A stretch of 64,000 bases of DNA. Origin: Eriocheir sinensis (taxonomy: Eukaryota; Arthropoda; Malacostraca; Decapoda; Varunidae). Each line of letters starts with the position of its first letter. The stretch's first letter is position 1. Below are positions 50,471 to 64,000 of the stretch, piece after piece. The notes below the pieces were generated by a model, which searched no databases, was not told the origin of the DNA, and saw only the letters and a list, made by a program, of their open reading frames with translations. The position numbers and the translations under genes were made by a program. The stretch is taken from assembly GCF_024679095.1 (NCBI RefSeq), contig NC_066522.1, positions 8,643,614 to 8,707,613 of the forward strand, in the 5' to 3' direction.

Positions 50471-53043
50471 TATGATATATATGATAAAGAGAATGGGTCC
50501 CAGCACTGACCCTTGAGGCACTCCACTAGTGACAGGAAGCCACCCGGAAGTCTGTCCGTTGAGTAGCACTCGTTGTTTTCTGTCGGTGAGCCAATCTCTT
50601 ATCCACGCGATCAAATTGGCTCCAATGCCCGCCGAGTGCAGTTTCTTAAGGAGTCGCTCGTGTGGTACCTTGTCGAAGGCTTTCTGAAAGTCCAGGTATA
50701 TGACATCACTGGGGATGTGGGCACCCCAGCTCTTATATATATCTTGGAAGAAGTCTATTAGATTCGTTAAGCAGGAGCGCTTGTGTCTGAAGTCATGCTG
50801 GGTTTCGGAGATTACAATATTTTCTTCTAGAAACCTGACAAGTTTGTCTCTAATAATCTTCTCGAGTATTTTGCCTGCCACTGATGGCAAACTTATGGGC
50901 TTGTAGTTTAATGCAAAGCTTTTGTCTCCTTTTTTTAAAATTGGTGTTACGTTCGCCATCTCCCAGTCTTTTGGGACCTTGTTCAGTTGTACTGACCGGT
51001 TAAATATGTTAGTGAGTGGCTGAAGCATTTGCTGTTTAAGGTCTTTTAACAACCGCGGGGACAAGTTGTCGGGTCCCATTGACTTGTTCGTGTCGAGTTT
51101 GGCCAAGTACTTTTTCACTTCTTGGTCGCATATTGAGTCAGTCTCCGGGGGCGTGATACCCCTCAGCAGGTCAGGGCCCTCGGGAATGGTTTCGATGTCC
51201 TCGACTGTGAATACGGATGCGAATTTACTGATGAGGATTCTGGCCATCTGTTTACTGTCCTGGGTTACAGATCCGGTCTGGTCTGTCAGGGGGCCAATAT
51301 TGGATTTTCTTTTCTTTTTCGATCTGATGTATGTGAAGAACTTTTTGGAGTTGGTCTTGATTTTGCGCGCTATTTGTTTTTCATAGTTGCATATACTACT
51401 CCGAATAAAGGTGCGACAAGCTCTGAGGCTGTTGTGGTACTGTGTACGGGTTTCGGCCGTGTCATTCTCTTTCATTAGGTTATAATTCCTTTTTTTTTTT
51501 TAAAGTTTACTGCCCTTTTTATTTCTCTGGTCATCCATGGTGGATCTACGGCACCATTTACTCGCCTGGATTTCATAGGCACTGTAGCCTTCTCTACCTC
51601 CAGGATCTTATCTTTGAAGACGTTCCACGCGTTGTCGATTGTATTGTCGGTGAGGTTCAGTTGGTCCCAGGTCACAGGGGGAAGCAGCTCACGGGCTAAG
51701 TTGAAATTTGCTTTTTTTTTGTAATCTGATATCACTGACGGATTATCTACGAGTCTGTGACTTATGTTGACATTAAAACGGGTTAAGTGGTGATCGCAAC
51801 CATTAAGTTTCTCACCAATTTCACAGTCGCAAATGAGGTCGGGGTCACTTACTAATACCAGATCCAGCAGATTTTTCTTTTGTCGGTTGAGTTACAACTT
51901 GAGTGAGGAACGAATCCTCCATCATTTCTATAAGCCTGTTACCCTCTTGATCTCTAATCAACAGTCCCCAGTCAATGTTGGAGCAATTAAAGTCCCAAAT
52001 TATTATTGCTTCTCTGCTTTGTATTACAGAGTGAAGCTTTTCGTACAGGGCAGTGTCGTCGGCTGTTTGTTGTTTTGGGGGCCTGTATACGGTTGCAAGT
52101 GTTAGTTTCTTATTAATTGTGGTTATTTCCACATAGACGGAATCGTATTTCTCTGCGTCCTGTTTGTCTACTTTTGTGGCAGGGAGCGTACTTTTTATGT
52201 AGCAAATTACTCCTCCTTTTTTGAGCATTCTGTTTTTGTGGAAGCTTTCGTACCCAGGGAATGACGGTTCGGATATTAGATGTGCAGAGTTGGCCCAAGT
52301 CTCTGTGATGGCTAGCACATCTGGTTTCTCTGTTGCAATATACGCCCTAATTTCGTCCTTTTTGGGTAATAAACTACGTGCATTTGTGTACAAAACAGAA
52401 ATGTGACTCCTGTTTTGGCCGCGACGAATTGTATCGGTTCGCTTGTCGGAGGCGTCGTTGGTTACACAGTTTCTTGTAAGCCGCACAGACGCCACGGGTT
52501 AGTAGATCAAGGGCTACCTTTGCCCCGCCCTCGCCTGCAGTTTTTTGAATAGCTTTTCGAAAAGCTTTCAGCTGCCTCGTTCAGGAGCCTTCCAAGCCGC
52601 GCCGAACCAACCTCGTTCAGGTGGAGGCCATCATCGCGAAACATTTCTGGGCGCTCATTGAAGTGATGTCGGGCGTTTGTGAACGCTACGCCTTCATCGT
52701 TACATAACTGCTTTAGGGTAGTGCTGACGCTGTACACTTTGCTGTTAAACCCGGCGAACGTATTGACTCTTGGTAGAATCCCAGAGACGATGATGTGAGG
52801 GGACTTTGTCTTGTATTTCCGAATAGCTTGACAGTATTTTGACAGCAGGTCCTGCGATCGAGTTGATTAAACGTCGTTAGTTTCCGCATGGATCAGACAC
52901 ACTGTGTCTTCCTTCGCGTTTACTGAAACAGCATCGACAGCTGATTTAATATCATCCAATCCGGCTCCAGTTATACAGAAACGCTTCCGTGTCGATGAAT
53001 TACGGCCGTAAAACTCCCTGACCATGCTGTCGCACACTAAGTT

Positions 53044-53460
53044 GAGGAGGAGGAGGAGGAGGAGGAGAAGAAGGAGGAGCAGGAGGAGGAGGAGGAGGAG
53101 GAGGAGGAGGAGGAAGAGGAGGAGGAGGAGGAGGAGGAGGAGGAGGAGGAGGAGGAGGAGGAGAAGGAGGAGGGGGATTTCCGAAACACCATGAGGAGGA
53201 TAAGGAAAAGAAGAGAGCGAAGATGAGGTGGAGAAGGAACGGCGGTATTGGGGATGGTGGTGAGGAAGAGGAGGAGGAGGAGGAGGAGGAGGAGGAGAAA
53301 GAAAGAGGAGGAGAATGAGGAAATAAAAAAAAAACAGGAAAGCAAAAACGAGGAACAGTAGTTTAGACATGATTATAAAACGAACGAGCAAAAGGAGGAG
53401 GAGGAGGAGTGGAGATAGAGAAGGAGAAGAAGAAGGAGGAGGAGAAGAAGAAGCCATCAG
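53044..53460. repeat. (GGA)n tract, 5' flank of LINE C copy 3
   Basis: (GGA)n starts immediately at the LINE truncation point and runs to 53173, then irregular purine sequence with more (GGA)n at 53270-53300 and 53395-53415. Confidence 0.95.
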
Positions 53461-53589
53461 AGGAGGTAAAAGCTCCCATTGTCATTCTTTAGATGAGGAA
53501 GGACTTAGGGAGGGAAAGAAGGGAGGTAGAAGGGGATGAGGACGAAGGAAAATGGAGAAGAGGGGATTAGCTAACCACAGACCTGTTCC

Positions 53590-54130
53590 TCTTCGCCAGG
53601 GTAAGAACAGCAGGAAGGGAAGGGAAAGGAAGGGAGGGGAAGAGAGGGAAGAGAAGGAAAGGGAAGGGAAGGGAAGGGGAGTGAAGGAAGCTATGAAAGA
53701 GCAAGGAAAGGGAAGTGAAGTGAAGGAAGGGATGCAAGGGTAAGGGAATGGAAGGGAAGGGAAGGAATAGAAATGGAAGGAAAGGGAAGGGAAGGTAAGG
53801 TAAGGGAAGGGAAGGGAAGGGAAGGAATGGATGCAAGGGAAAGGGAAGGGAAGGGAAGGGAAGGAATGGAAATGAAAGGAAAGGGAAGGGAAGGGAAGGG
53901 AAGAATAGGGAAGATAAAGGAAGGGATAGGAAGGGAAGGAAAGGAAAGGAAATAGAAGTGAATGAAGTGAAATGAAGTGAAGTGAAGCGATTTGAAAGGA
54001 AGGGAAATGAAGGGAAGACAAAGGAGAGAAGAATAGGGAAGAGAAACGAAGTGAGGAGAATGGACAGGAAAGGAGAAGAGGGAGGGATGGGAAAAGGAAG
54101 GGAGAGGAAGGTAGGAGACGGTAGGGAATA
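53590..54130. repeat. (GGGAA)n pentanucleotide-rich tract
   Basis: Degenerate GGGAAGGGAAGGGAATGGA repeats. Pro/Ser/Phe frames on the minus strand are artefacts. Confidence 0.9.
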
Positions 54131-54856
<726 letters not shown>

Positions 54857-54899
54857 ACTCGGCAGAGATCATACATCAACCTCATTAATTATTCAAGAT

Positions 54900-55556
54900 A
54901 CTCTCCTTCTCTCTCTCTCGCTCTCTCTCTCTCTCACCAAACTTTTCTTAGCCGGTTTTTGTTTTACACTTTTCCTTTCTTTTTCTCCATTCCTCCGCGA
55001 AATCTTGTTACCACACTCAACCAATGATTTTCCTTTTACATCCATTTCTTTCTCCTTTCCTTCCAACATCTCCCTTCGTGCTTCTTACTTAACTTTCCTT
55101 TCCTTCCGTTTCGATTTCCGTTTCTTACTTAAATTTCCTTCTGCCTTTTCCTCCTTTTTACTCTCCTTATGTATACCCGTCCTTCCTCCTAACACTTACC
55201 GTCACCTTTTTCTATTGCTTTTCCCATTTTCCGCTGCTTCCCACGTATATTTCCCTTCCCTTAGTCTCAACCAACCTGGACTTCCTTTTTCTCTCACTCT
55301 TTTCTTTTCTCCATTTTTCCTCTTCTCATTCAGACTTCTTCATGCTCTCCTTACAATCCTCCACTTCTTCACACATATATTCTCCCTCTCCCTCTCTCCA
55401 CATACCCAAACTCTCCTTTCCCATTTTCTTTTTACTCCTGTGTCCCTCTTATTGCTGCTATTACTCTTTTCCTCCTCTGCTTCCACACATTTCCCCTTTT
55501 ACCCTCGTCCCACACCTCTCTTCCTCCCTTTCCCACTTCACCCCATCACTACTCAC
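54900..55556. other. Pyrimidine-rich intron start downstream of exon b
   Basis: C/T-rich sequence; no element recognised. The 317-codon plus-strand frame across here begins in the microsatellite and is not a gene. Confidence 0.65.
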
Positions 55557-55787
55557 CCTTCAAGCCTCCCCCGTCGGCAGCCACAACTTGAAGACGGTAC
55601 TTCGGGGCTCGCTCCCTATCCAGACAACAGAGGGCGGTAGTGAGCACGCCGGTCTCTGCTTCCACGGTGAAGAGTGCGCTGCCGGTCCCTTCGTCCACCA
55701 CGTTCTTGCCGATGGAGTATCTCACTTCGGAGTTCTTGCTCTTGGGGTCGTCCAGATCGGTGGCGAAGACTTGTGCCACTTGAAGAC
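55557..55787 (-). CDS. CadN: Neural-cadherin-like exon b: core of a cadherin repeat
   Basis: 231-nt exon. The acceptor is TCCTCCAACAG right of 55787 and the donor is TTGAAGG|GTGAGTAG at 55557/55556. It starts with two bases of a split codon and ends with one. It encodes most of a cadherin repeat: QVFATDLDD, NSEVRYSIGKNVVDEGTGS, ETGVLTT, ALCCLDRERAPKY and VVAADGGGLK. Family knowledge (from memory, not a search): the CCLDRER and DGGGLKGTGT combination (completed by exon c) is characteristic of the insect neural cadherin CadN. This is the strongest evidence for the family. Confidence 0.95.
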
Positions 55788-56503
55788 CTGTTGGAGGAGA
55801 GATGCGCAGGCATGGTTAGTGATAAGAGGGTGTTAGTGGAGGATCATATGGGATGGTGGTGGATTATATGGGTGAAATTTCAGTGTGGAAAGAGACAAGA
55901 GCAGAAGGGCTTAGTGATAATAGGCGGAAAGAGTATTTGTGGAGGATTTACGGGAAGAAAGTGAGGGGCAGGAGAGGAGAAAAAGGAATGGAGGGGCGTT
56001 GGGAGGTGAAGAGGATGATAAAGTAAAAAATCGTAACTTTAAAGCGGAGGAGGGGAAGAAACAGGAGGAGGAGGAGGAGAAGGAGCAGAGGGATGAGAAC
56101 GAGGAGAATACATTATTAAATAGCAGTCTGAATAAACAATAATCAAAACAGACTCCCAAACAAGACACACTAGATGATGCAAAAGAAGGGAGTAAGAAGA
56201 GGACAAATACAACGAAACTGAGAGATACGCGCAAAAAATATTGAGCGAAAATCCATATGTGAGATAGACGAATGAATACAGATAGATAGATGGATAGATA
56301 GAGCTATATAAGGAGAAAGAAGGAGAGCAAATAAAGAGAAAGGAAGGGAAAAATGTGGAAAGTGTAATATTGAAACATTATCATAAGTACATTAATGAGA
56401 TTTGCGAGGACAGAAGTGGGGAGGGCGAGGCATAAAAGAAGTAATTAAGGTATTTAAGGTGGATGTGAATGACTTACATACCTAAATAAGGAATAAGGGA
56501 GAT

Positions 56504-56619
<116 letters not shown>

Positions 56620-57195
56620 GGGAGCAAATTAATTAATGTGTCAGGTGTGAATTTAAGAGACTGGAGATTTGGGGAGAGGGAGAAGGGGAGAAGGAGGGAG
56701 ATGAGGAAATTTATGAAGTGGTAATGAGTAGATTCAGCATATTAGGGGAGATAGGGAAATAGATAGATAGATAAACAGATAGACAGTGATAAATAGAAAG
56801 AGATATATAGAAAAAAAATTGTAGATAAAGAAAAGAAAAAATGGAAAATGAAAATGGAAGATATATAGAAAAAAAGAAAACTCTGAAGAAATATTGAGCT
56901 CAAACACCGAAAGTTAGAACTGTTATGTAAATTAAAATAAAAGAAAAGAACCGTGCAAAAAATAAAAGTGACCAGAATAAAGTCAACGACGAAAAAAAAA
57001 GAGGACAGAGGAAGGAGAACAGAGTAATAAAAATAATAATAAAGAAGAAGAAGAAAAAGGAAGGGAAGAAGGAAGTCGAGTGTATGTATGCAAGGCCGAA
57101 GAGGAGGAAGAAAAAAAGGACGAAGGAAAGGGAAAAAGATAACAATATAGAGGAAAATATGAAAATGTGGTAAAGATGGGACAGAAAGAGAGAGA

Positions 57196-57358
<163 letters not shown>

Positions 57359-57529
57359 AGATGAAGGTGGTAAAATATTCCTTCTTTATAGCCAACATTC
57401 AAGTATTTCCTCCTTTCCTTGCCAGCTGTCACTTCCTTTTTCTTTTTCTTTTTTCCTATTTTCTCCTTTTCCTTCTCCTGTTTATTTCTTTCTCCATAAC
57501 CCCTCTTTACCTCCCCCATATGTGTGTGT

Positions 57530-58062
<533 letters not shown>

Positions 58063-58427
58063 GAACCGATGACCTGGATTTGTTGATCTGTCGCTAAACT
58101 GCCATGACATCGGGTGTAGATCGGAAAGTTTTTCTGTTTATAAATTTCAACATTCTGATCGCGTTCTTCACTGCCTCATATCATTATTGGGAGATTTCAA
58201 GGTTTGACGAGATTGTGACGCAAAGATTTTAAAGCATTTTAATTTTAAGATTTACGGATTTCAAAATCGAGCTTTCATTTTTCTTCATTCTTATAAAAAT
58301 CAGGCATCCACCAACGTTAATAAGCATCTCCCATTTACCGGATCAAGCTTGACCTGAATCGGACTGGCAATAGATAAACAAAAAACAGCTCCATTAATGT
58401 CCGCCCTATGTTGTTTGCTAATAAGCT

Positions 58428-58830
<403 letters not shown>

Positions 58831-59083
58831 CTTTGCTCTGGGTTATATAATATGAAATGGCGAGGGACATATTCCATCAAAAACAACCACGACAACAACA
58901 AAGGCAACATATATATACTTCTTTTCATGCGTTATTTTGGTTCTGCTTTGGAAATAAAACTCGAGACTTGTAATTCAGCAAAACCCCAACACATAAAGGA
59001 TGATGGATGATTCTTTATTTTTTATTTACTTTGCAGAGAAATTCAGGTTAAGTTTCCTTTGTTTTAACGTAGATATGATGGCT

Positions 59084-59085
59084 GG

Positions 59086-59125
<40 letters not shown>

Positions 59126-59160
59126 GCTACTACTATTACTACTACAACTACAAATAATAA
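59084..59160. repeat. (CTA)n microsatellite
   Basis: (CTA)n of about 42 bp followed by degenerate units. Confidence 0.93.
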
Positions 59161-59339
59161 TCAGGTCCGTCACTTTAGTTTTCTTCCGTTATTCAACACA
59201 CACTTACGCTCAATCGTCTCTAAAAGCCGAGTTAATTATTTCTCTCTCTAATTTTATCAACTTCCATAGATTAATAAAGTTAGTCTGCACATTTTTTTCC
59301 TTCTCTGCTTTCATCCTTTCACTAGTTTTCTCCTGTTTA

Positions 59340-60055
59340 TTTATCCTCCCGTGTCTGTCCTCCCGTCTCTGTATGTTTGTTTGTTCGTCTGTCTATCCGT
59401 CAAGGTCTCTGTCACCCTGTCTTTCTTTCTGTCTATCTGTCCCTCTTTCCTCCTCATCTGCTATTTTTGTGTTCAACTTAATTTTCTTTCATTCAGTTTT
59501 CCTATTTATTCTTTTACCTTTTTTTCTTCGTCCCACACAATTTCCTTTCTATTTTTTCTCTGTCTTTCCCTCTTTCCTCCTCATCTAATTTTCTTTCATT
59601 CATTTCTCATATTTCTTTTTTTCCTTCTCTTTTTCGTGCCTCACATTTTCTCTCTCATTTATTCTCTGTCTGTCTCTCTTTCCTCTGTGTCTCTGTTTAT
59701 TTTTGTTTTCAACCTTATCATCTTTTTCTTTTCCTTTTTTTCTTTGTCCTCACACAGTTTCTCTCATTTTTTTTCTCTATCTGTCCCCCATTCCTTTTTA
59801 TCTGTTTATTTTTGTCATCAGTCTATTCATATTCCATCCATTTCTTTTACTTTTTTCTTTTCTTTTACTCTCCCGTCCCGCAAACTCTCCCTCTCTCATT
59901 CTTTTCTATTTGTTCCTCATTCCTCGTCATTTCTATTTATTTTTGTTTTCAGCCTATTTATTTTTCATCTATTTCTCTTACTTCTTTCTCTTCATTTACT
60001 CTTCCGTCTCACACACTTTCCCTCTCTTACTTTCTCCTTTTCCGTTTCATAAATT
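59340..60055. repeat. Pyrimidine-rich minisatellite-like region
   Basis: Loosely repeated modules of about 120 bp with cores TTTTTGTTTTCA, CTGTCT(T/C)TC and TTTCCTC(C/G)TCAT. Frames are Phe/Ser/Leu low complexity. Confidence 0.75.
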
Positions 60056-60199
60056 CCCCCAAAGTCAGTGAAGGCAAAGACACACACACGCAAAAAAAGT
60101 GTCGGGATTAATTAGTCGTGATTCTCCGAGGCTGAGGCGCCGGAAATGAGCACAGCGGCAAAGCGCCATCTGGCTTATTGATGAAGGAAAGAGAGGAAG

Positions 60200-60468
60200 G
60201 GGAAGCAGGTGACGGGAAGGGGATGAGGAGGAGGAGAAGGACGAGGATGGGGATGAGGATGAGGATGAGGAGGAAGGAGAAAGGGAAGGAAACAAATATG
60301 AGAAAGACGGGAAAGAGAAAAACGGAGGAGGATAACTAATGATAATTAAGAGAAAGAGAGGGGAGAAGAAAGATGAGGAGAGCACGAACAAGAGATGAAG
60401 AGGAAATGAATAGAGGAGGGTGGGATTGAGAATGATGATGAGGAAGAAGTGGAGGAGGAGGAGGAGGA
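60200..60468. repeat. Purine-rich tract with (GGA)n, 3' flank of LINE C copy 4
   Basis: A/G-rich, ending in (GGA)n at 60450-60470 that meets the LINE terminus. Confidence 0.88.
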
Positions 60469-61296
60469 GGAAACATGGAAACATGGAGATGCAGGCTACA
60501 GAAAGCCTATTGGCTCATTACGAGGTTGCCTGCTCTGGTGATTTAATCTGCTCGACAGTCACTTGGTGCCCGCAGAGCAGATGAAAGCACTTCATATTCA
60601 GTTTACTCCTGATGCAACGAAATGACAGCTGATTCGATTTTTAAAGGAGTTGATGGTATTCGGATTCATCCAATGACGGGTGACTCAGTTTGAGAAGAAA
60701 CTCTTGCCAATGTCCGTATTGCATCGCCTTGCTTGAATTGGTAGACCGTTATTTCTAGTTCTTGTGTTGGTTTGTAATTCAGATAATTTAGAGTGATCGA
60801 CGATACTGAACTTCTTCAGGTACTTGAAGACCTGAATTAAAGCTTCTCTTAAACATCTCTTTTCCAGTGAAAAAAAAAAAGTTTAGTTTCCCGAGTCGTT
60901 TTTCATACGGTCGAGCCCTTAACTTAAGACCGGAATCATTTTCGTAGCGCGTCGTTGAACATTTTCCAGTAATTCAATGTCCTTCCTGCAAATAGAACTG
61001 TACCGCATACACGAGGTGAGGCCTTACCATTGAATTATACAAGGATAACATTACTTCCGGCGTCTTGCAATTGAAGTTCCTCGCTCTAAATCCGACTATA
61101 GTGTTGCCTTTGTTACATGCTCTTTTACCGTGCTTTGGATGTTTCAGGCAACTGCTGATGGTGACCTCAAGATCGCATTCCTCCCGCACGACTTGCAGTG
61201 GCTGCCCACGCATATTGTATGAATGGTTATTATTTCTGAACCCACTGTGCATGACTTTACACTTGGCAACGCTGAATGACATTTGCCACTTTTCAG
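60469..61296 (-). mobile_element. CR1-like LINE family C, copy 4 (3' part)
   Basis: Minus-strand RT C-terminal region: CHSALPSVKSCTVGSEI-type sequence equivalent to NVDKCKVMHFGSRN, then [20 protein letters not shown] and RPHLVYAVQF, continuing in broken frames to a UTR matching copies 1-3. The 3' terminus is CCATGTTTCCATGTTTCC, then (TCC)n on the sense strand. The 5' truncation point meets (GGA)n at 61296. Confidence 0.88.
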
Positions 61297-61585
61297 AGGA
61301 GGAGGAGGAGGAGGAGGAGGAGGAGGAGGAGAAGGAGGAGGAGGAGGAGGAAAAGGTAAAGGGAGATGAAAGACTAGGAAAACTGAGACATTATCATCAC
61401 TAGTATTCACTACTACTACTACTACTACTACTGCTACTACTGCTACTACTACTACAACTACTAATTACTACTACTACTGACTACTACTACTACAATCATT
61501 ATTATTATCATTGCTGTTATTGTTTTTGTTCATTTTGTTATCGTTCGTAGCTGATATAGTTAGTATTTGTAGTAGCAGAGTATCC

Positions 61586-61630
<45 letters not shown>

Positions 61631-61650
61631 AGTAAATAAATACAGAGTCT
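61297..61650. repeat. (GGA)n, (CTA)n and (GTA)n microsatellites
   Basis: (GGA)n 61297-61352 (5' flank of LINE C copy 4), (CTA)n 61408-61490 with breaks, (GTA)n 61586-61630. Confidence 0.95.
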
Positions 61651-61998
61651 ATGTGCTAATATATTAATCCATCAATTAATTTCGACCGGCAATGGCAATC
61701 AAATCATCTCTAGTGACGGGGAAAGAAATGATTTTTGCGAGTTTACAATAGAGAAATCACTCACGCTCTAAACCTGTCTGTCTGTCTGTCCCTGAGTGTC
61801 AAGCCTGAGTTCAGAATTAATTATCTTTCAGCTTCCATTATTCCCCTTTCCATTTTTTATTCTCTTCTCTTTCCTTCCATCTCTCTCTCTCTCTCTCTCT
61901 CTTCGTCAAATGTTTTGCTTTAATTTCGTCGAGGCAACTAAACCTGGAAGTGCTCAAAGTACACCCATTAATTTATCCCTCATAATACTGAAAATAGG

Positions 61999-62370
<372 letters not shown>

Positions 62371-62525
62371 ACTACCTTTACCACCAATACAACCACTGCC
62401 ACTATAAACATCACCACTAACTCCAGGAACACTACATCCACTGCAAGCATCACCACCACCACCCACATCACCATTGCTACCATAACCACTACATGTATTC
62501 CACCACCACCAGCTCCACCACTCAC

Positions 62526-63651
62526 CTTCAGGCCCGTTCTCCAGCACCCTCCCGTAGGTGGTGGTGAGGGGGAAGTGCGGAGCGTTGTCGTTGATGTCCC
62601 TCACGTCTATCACCACCACCGTCTCCTCCACATGCACCGCCACCTCCCCGTCCTGCTCCGCCACGCACTTACTCCCACCACTGCTGCTTCCAAGTTCTTC
62701 TTCATCACCATCTTCATCCTCATCACCATCACCACCAGCAGGAGTTTCACCAGAGTCAACACGAGCCCTTCCACCTGTTTTGCCTTTCTCCGTGTCACCT
62801 CCACCTCCTTGCTCATCATCTTCACCTCCACTGTTACTATAGAAACGTCCCTCACATTTTTCGTTTCTATTTCCAAGTCTTTCTCCTCCTCCTCCTCCTC
62901 CTGCTGCTGCTCCTCCTCCTCCTCCTATTTCGCTTCCGCCTTCTGAATTGTGAGCTGTTCCTTCCATTACCCATGATTTTCCTACTCTTGCTTCTTCTCT
63001 TCCCTCGTCTTTTCCTCTTTTCTCTCTATTTCTGCTTTCTCCTCCTCTTCCTCCTCCTCCTCCTCCTCCTCCTCCCCCATCTCTTCCTCGTTGATCTGTG
63101 TTAAACTTTCCGTTAACAGAATGACTATTTCGGTTTTCCTCTCCGCCACTCTCTCCCGGGATCATCCTTTCTTCTTCTTCGTCTCTTTGACTTCCGTTTT
63201 CTTCGAACCTATGTCTCTTTTCTCTATTTCCTTGACTGTCCTCGTCGTTTTCCTCTGCGCCTTTCGGGTTCTTTCTGTCTTCTTCCTCATTTACTTTACT
63301 ACTTTTCTTCCTCTTTTCCTCTTGATCTTTTGGGCGATTTTCATTTCTACTTTCAGGATTGTCTGCGCGTACTTGGAGACTTTGGGGCTGTTTTGGGAAG
63401 AAGTTTTGATAGTTGTTGTTTTTGCTGTTGCTGTTTTTGTTGTCGTTGATGATGTTGTTGCTTTCGTGGCTTCTCTTTACTTTCGTCCCTTCGTTCCTGC
63501 TTTCCTCCTCCTCCCCTTCCTCCTCCTCTTTCATCTTCGTCCTCTTTCCTTCCTCCTCTTGCCTCCTCTTCCTCCTCCGCACCTGGCCGTCCCTCACCTG
63601 TATCCTCACCCTCCACACACTCCTTCCCTCGGGCGGGTCTCTGTCCAACGC
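62526..63651 (-). CDS. CadN: Neural-cadherin-like exon a with a ~303-residue low-complexity insertion
   Basis: 1126-nt exon, the most 5' one visible. The acceptor is TCCCTTCCCCGCAG right of 63651 and the donor is CCTGAAG|GTGAGTGG at 62526/62525. It enters in phase 0 and leaves in phase 1. Residues 1-23 are strand-F-like cadherin sequence (ALDRDPPEGRSVWRV, IQVRDGQ). The last 49 residues finish the repeat and open the next (EVAVHVEETVVVIDVRDIND, GRVLENGPE). Between them about 303 residues are rich in Glu, Lys, Arg, Asn, Ser and Gly, with two poly-Gly runs, no membrane segment and no cadherin motif. The open frame is unbroken. The insertion occupies the loop before the last strand of the repeat. 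It could be translated, or it could be removed as an in-frame exonic intron (GTGCGG near 63582, AG near 62674, 909 nt apart); the sequence does not decide. Confidence 0.87.
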
Positions 63652-64000
63652 CTGCGGGGAAGGGAGAGACGAGGGGGATCATGAAAGGCTGGGCTTTGGT
63701 GTGTGAAAGGAATTGTGTAGAGAATGAAGAGCAGGGTTAAGGAATGGGAAGAAAAAAGAAAAAAAAAGATAAATAAAAGGAGTGGAGAGGGTAGAAAAGA
63801 AATTGACGGAAAAAAGGGAACAAAGAAGGAGAGGGGAAACTGTGTAAAAGGAAATGTAAAGAGAGGAAGGATTTGAAAGGAAGTTTTTTGATCTGGGGTT
63901 AAATGTTCATTCTATACTTTTCCAAACACTGAACACCCTTTCGAAAGCCCTAATTCTCCTTTTAAAATGACGAACACTACTGAATTCCTTACGATACCAC
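63652..64000. other. Intron sequence upstream of exon a
   Basis: The pyrimidine-rich acceptor tract (on the minus strand) is followed by A-rich unique sequence. No further exon is seen before the window edge. Confidence 0.7.

Overview
The window is animal nuclear DNA, most likely from a decapod crustacean such as a crab or shrimp. The grounds are inference: extremely dense dinucleotide and trinucleotide microsatellites, several families of non-LTR retrotransposons (LINEs) and tRNA-derived SINEs, and one arthropod-type classical cadherin gene spread over tens of kilobases. No bacterial operons, rRNA, CRISPR array or functional tRNA gene were seen. Most long open frames are translations of (CA)n, (GA)n, (TAA)n or pyrimidine tracts and are not genes.

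Two host genes are supported. The first, on the minus strand, is a neural-cadherin-like (CadN family) gene. Six exons lie at 63651-62526, 55787-55557, 43898-43723, 37930-37784, 34081-33905 and 9821-9422. All carry GT/AG splice signals and join in phase into about 752 codons covering parts of five extracellular cadherin repeats. The 5' end lies beyond position 64000; no 3' exons (membrane-proximal, transmembrane or cytoplasmic parts) were found left of 9422. The first exon carries a roughly 303-residue charged, low-complexity insertion inside a cadherin repeat.

The second gene, on the plus strand, is an intronless 1078-codon gene (2931-6167). It encodes a predicted secreted protein made largely of sixteen 53-residue Thr/Glu/Lys-rich repeats with N-glycosylation sequons. 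It sits between two nearly identical 0.8-kb direct repeats (1-804 and 7643-8435).

The cadherin introns are filled with repeats. LINE family A (about 17.8-20.99 kb, plus) has endonuclease, RT and a 2A-like motif and ends in a 450-bp (TAA)n array. LINE family B is poly(A)-tailed, and all copies are on the minus strand: 22.48, 23.65-24.19, 31.21-32.41, 35.99-36.47 and 40.61-42.6 kb. LINE family C is CR1-like, with copies at 15.11-16.49, 30.41-31.01, 49.48-53.04 and 60.47-61.30 kb. Every one of these four C copies is embedded in a (TCC)n tract in the same orientation, which suggests a microsatellite-targeted LINE. tRNA-derived SINEs lie at 11.47, 11.80, 36.47, 42.6 and 57.7 kb, with tail fragments at 25.1, 40.5 and 50.35 kb. 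Two inverted-repeat MITE-like elements lie at 25871-26598 and about 32.82-33.63 kb. Kilobase-scale pure pyrimidine or purine tracts occupy 13.7-14.4, 24.2-25.8, 27.1-30.1, 37.9-39.5 and 45.1-48.1 kb.

Nothing suggests that the two host genes cooperate. The secreted-repeat gene lies on the opposite strand, 3' of the last visible cadherin exon, either nested in a cadherin intron or beyond its end.
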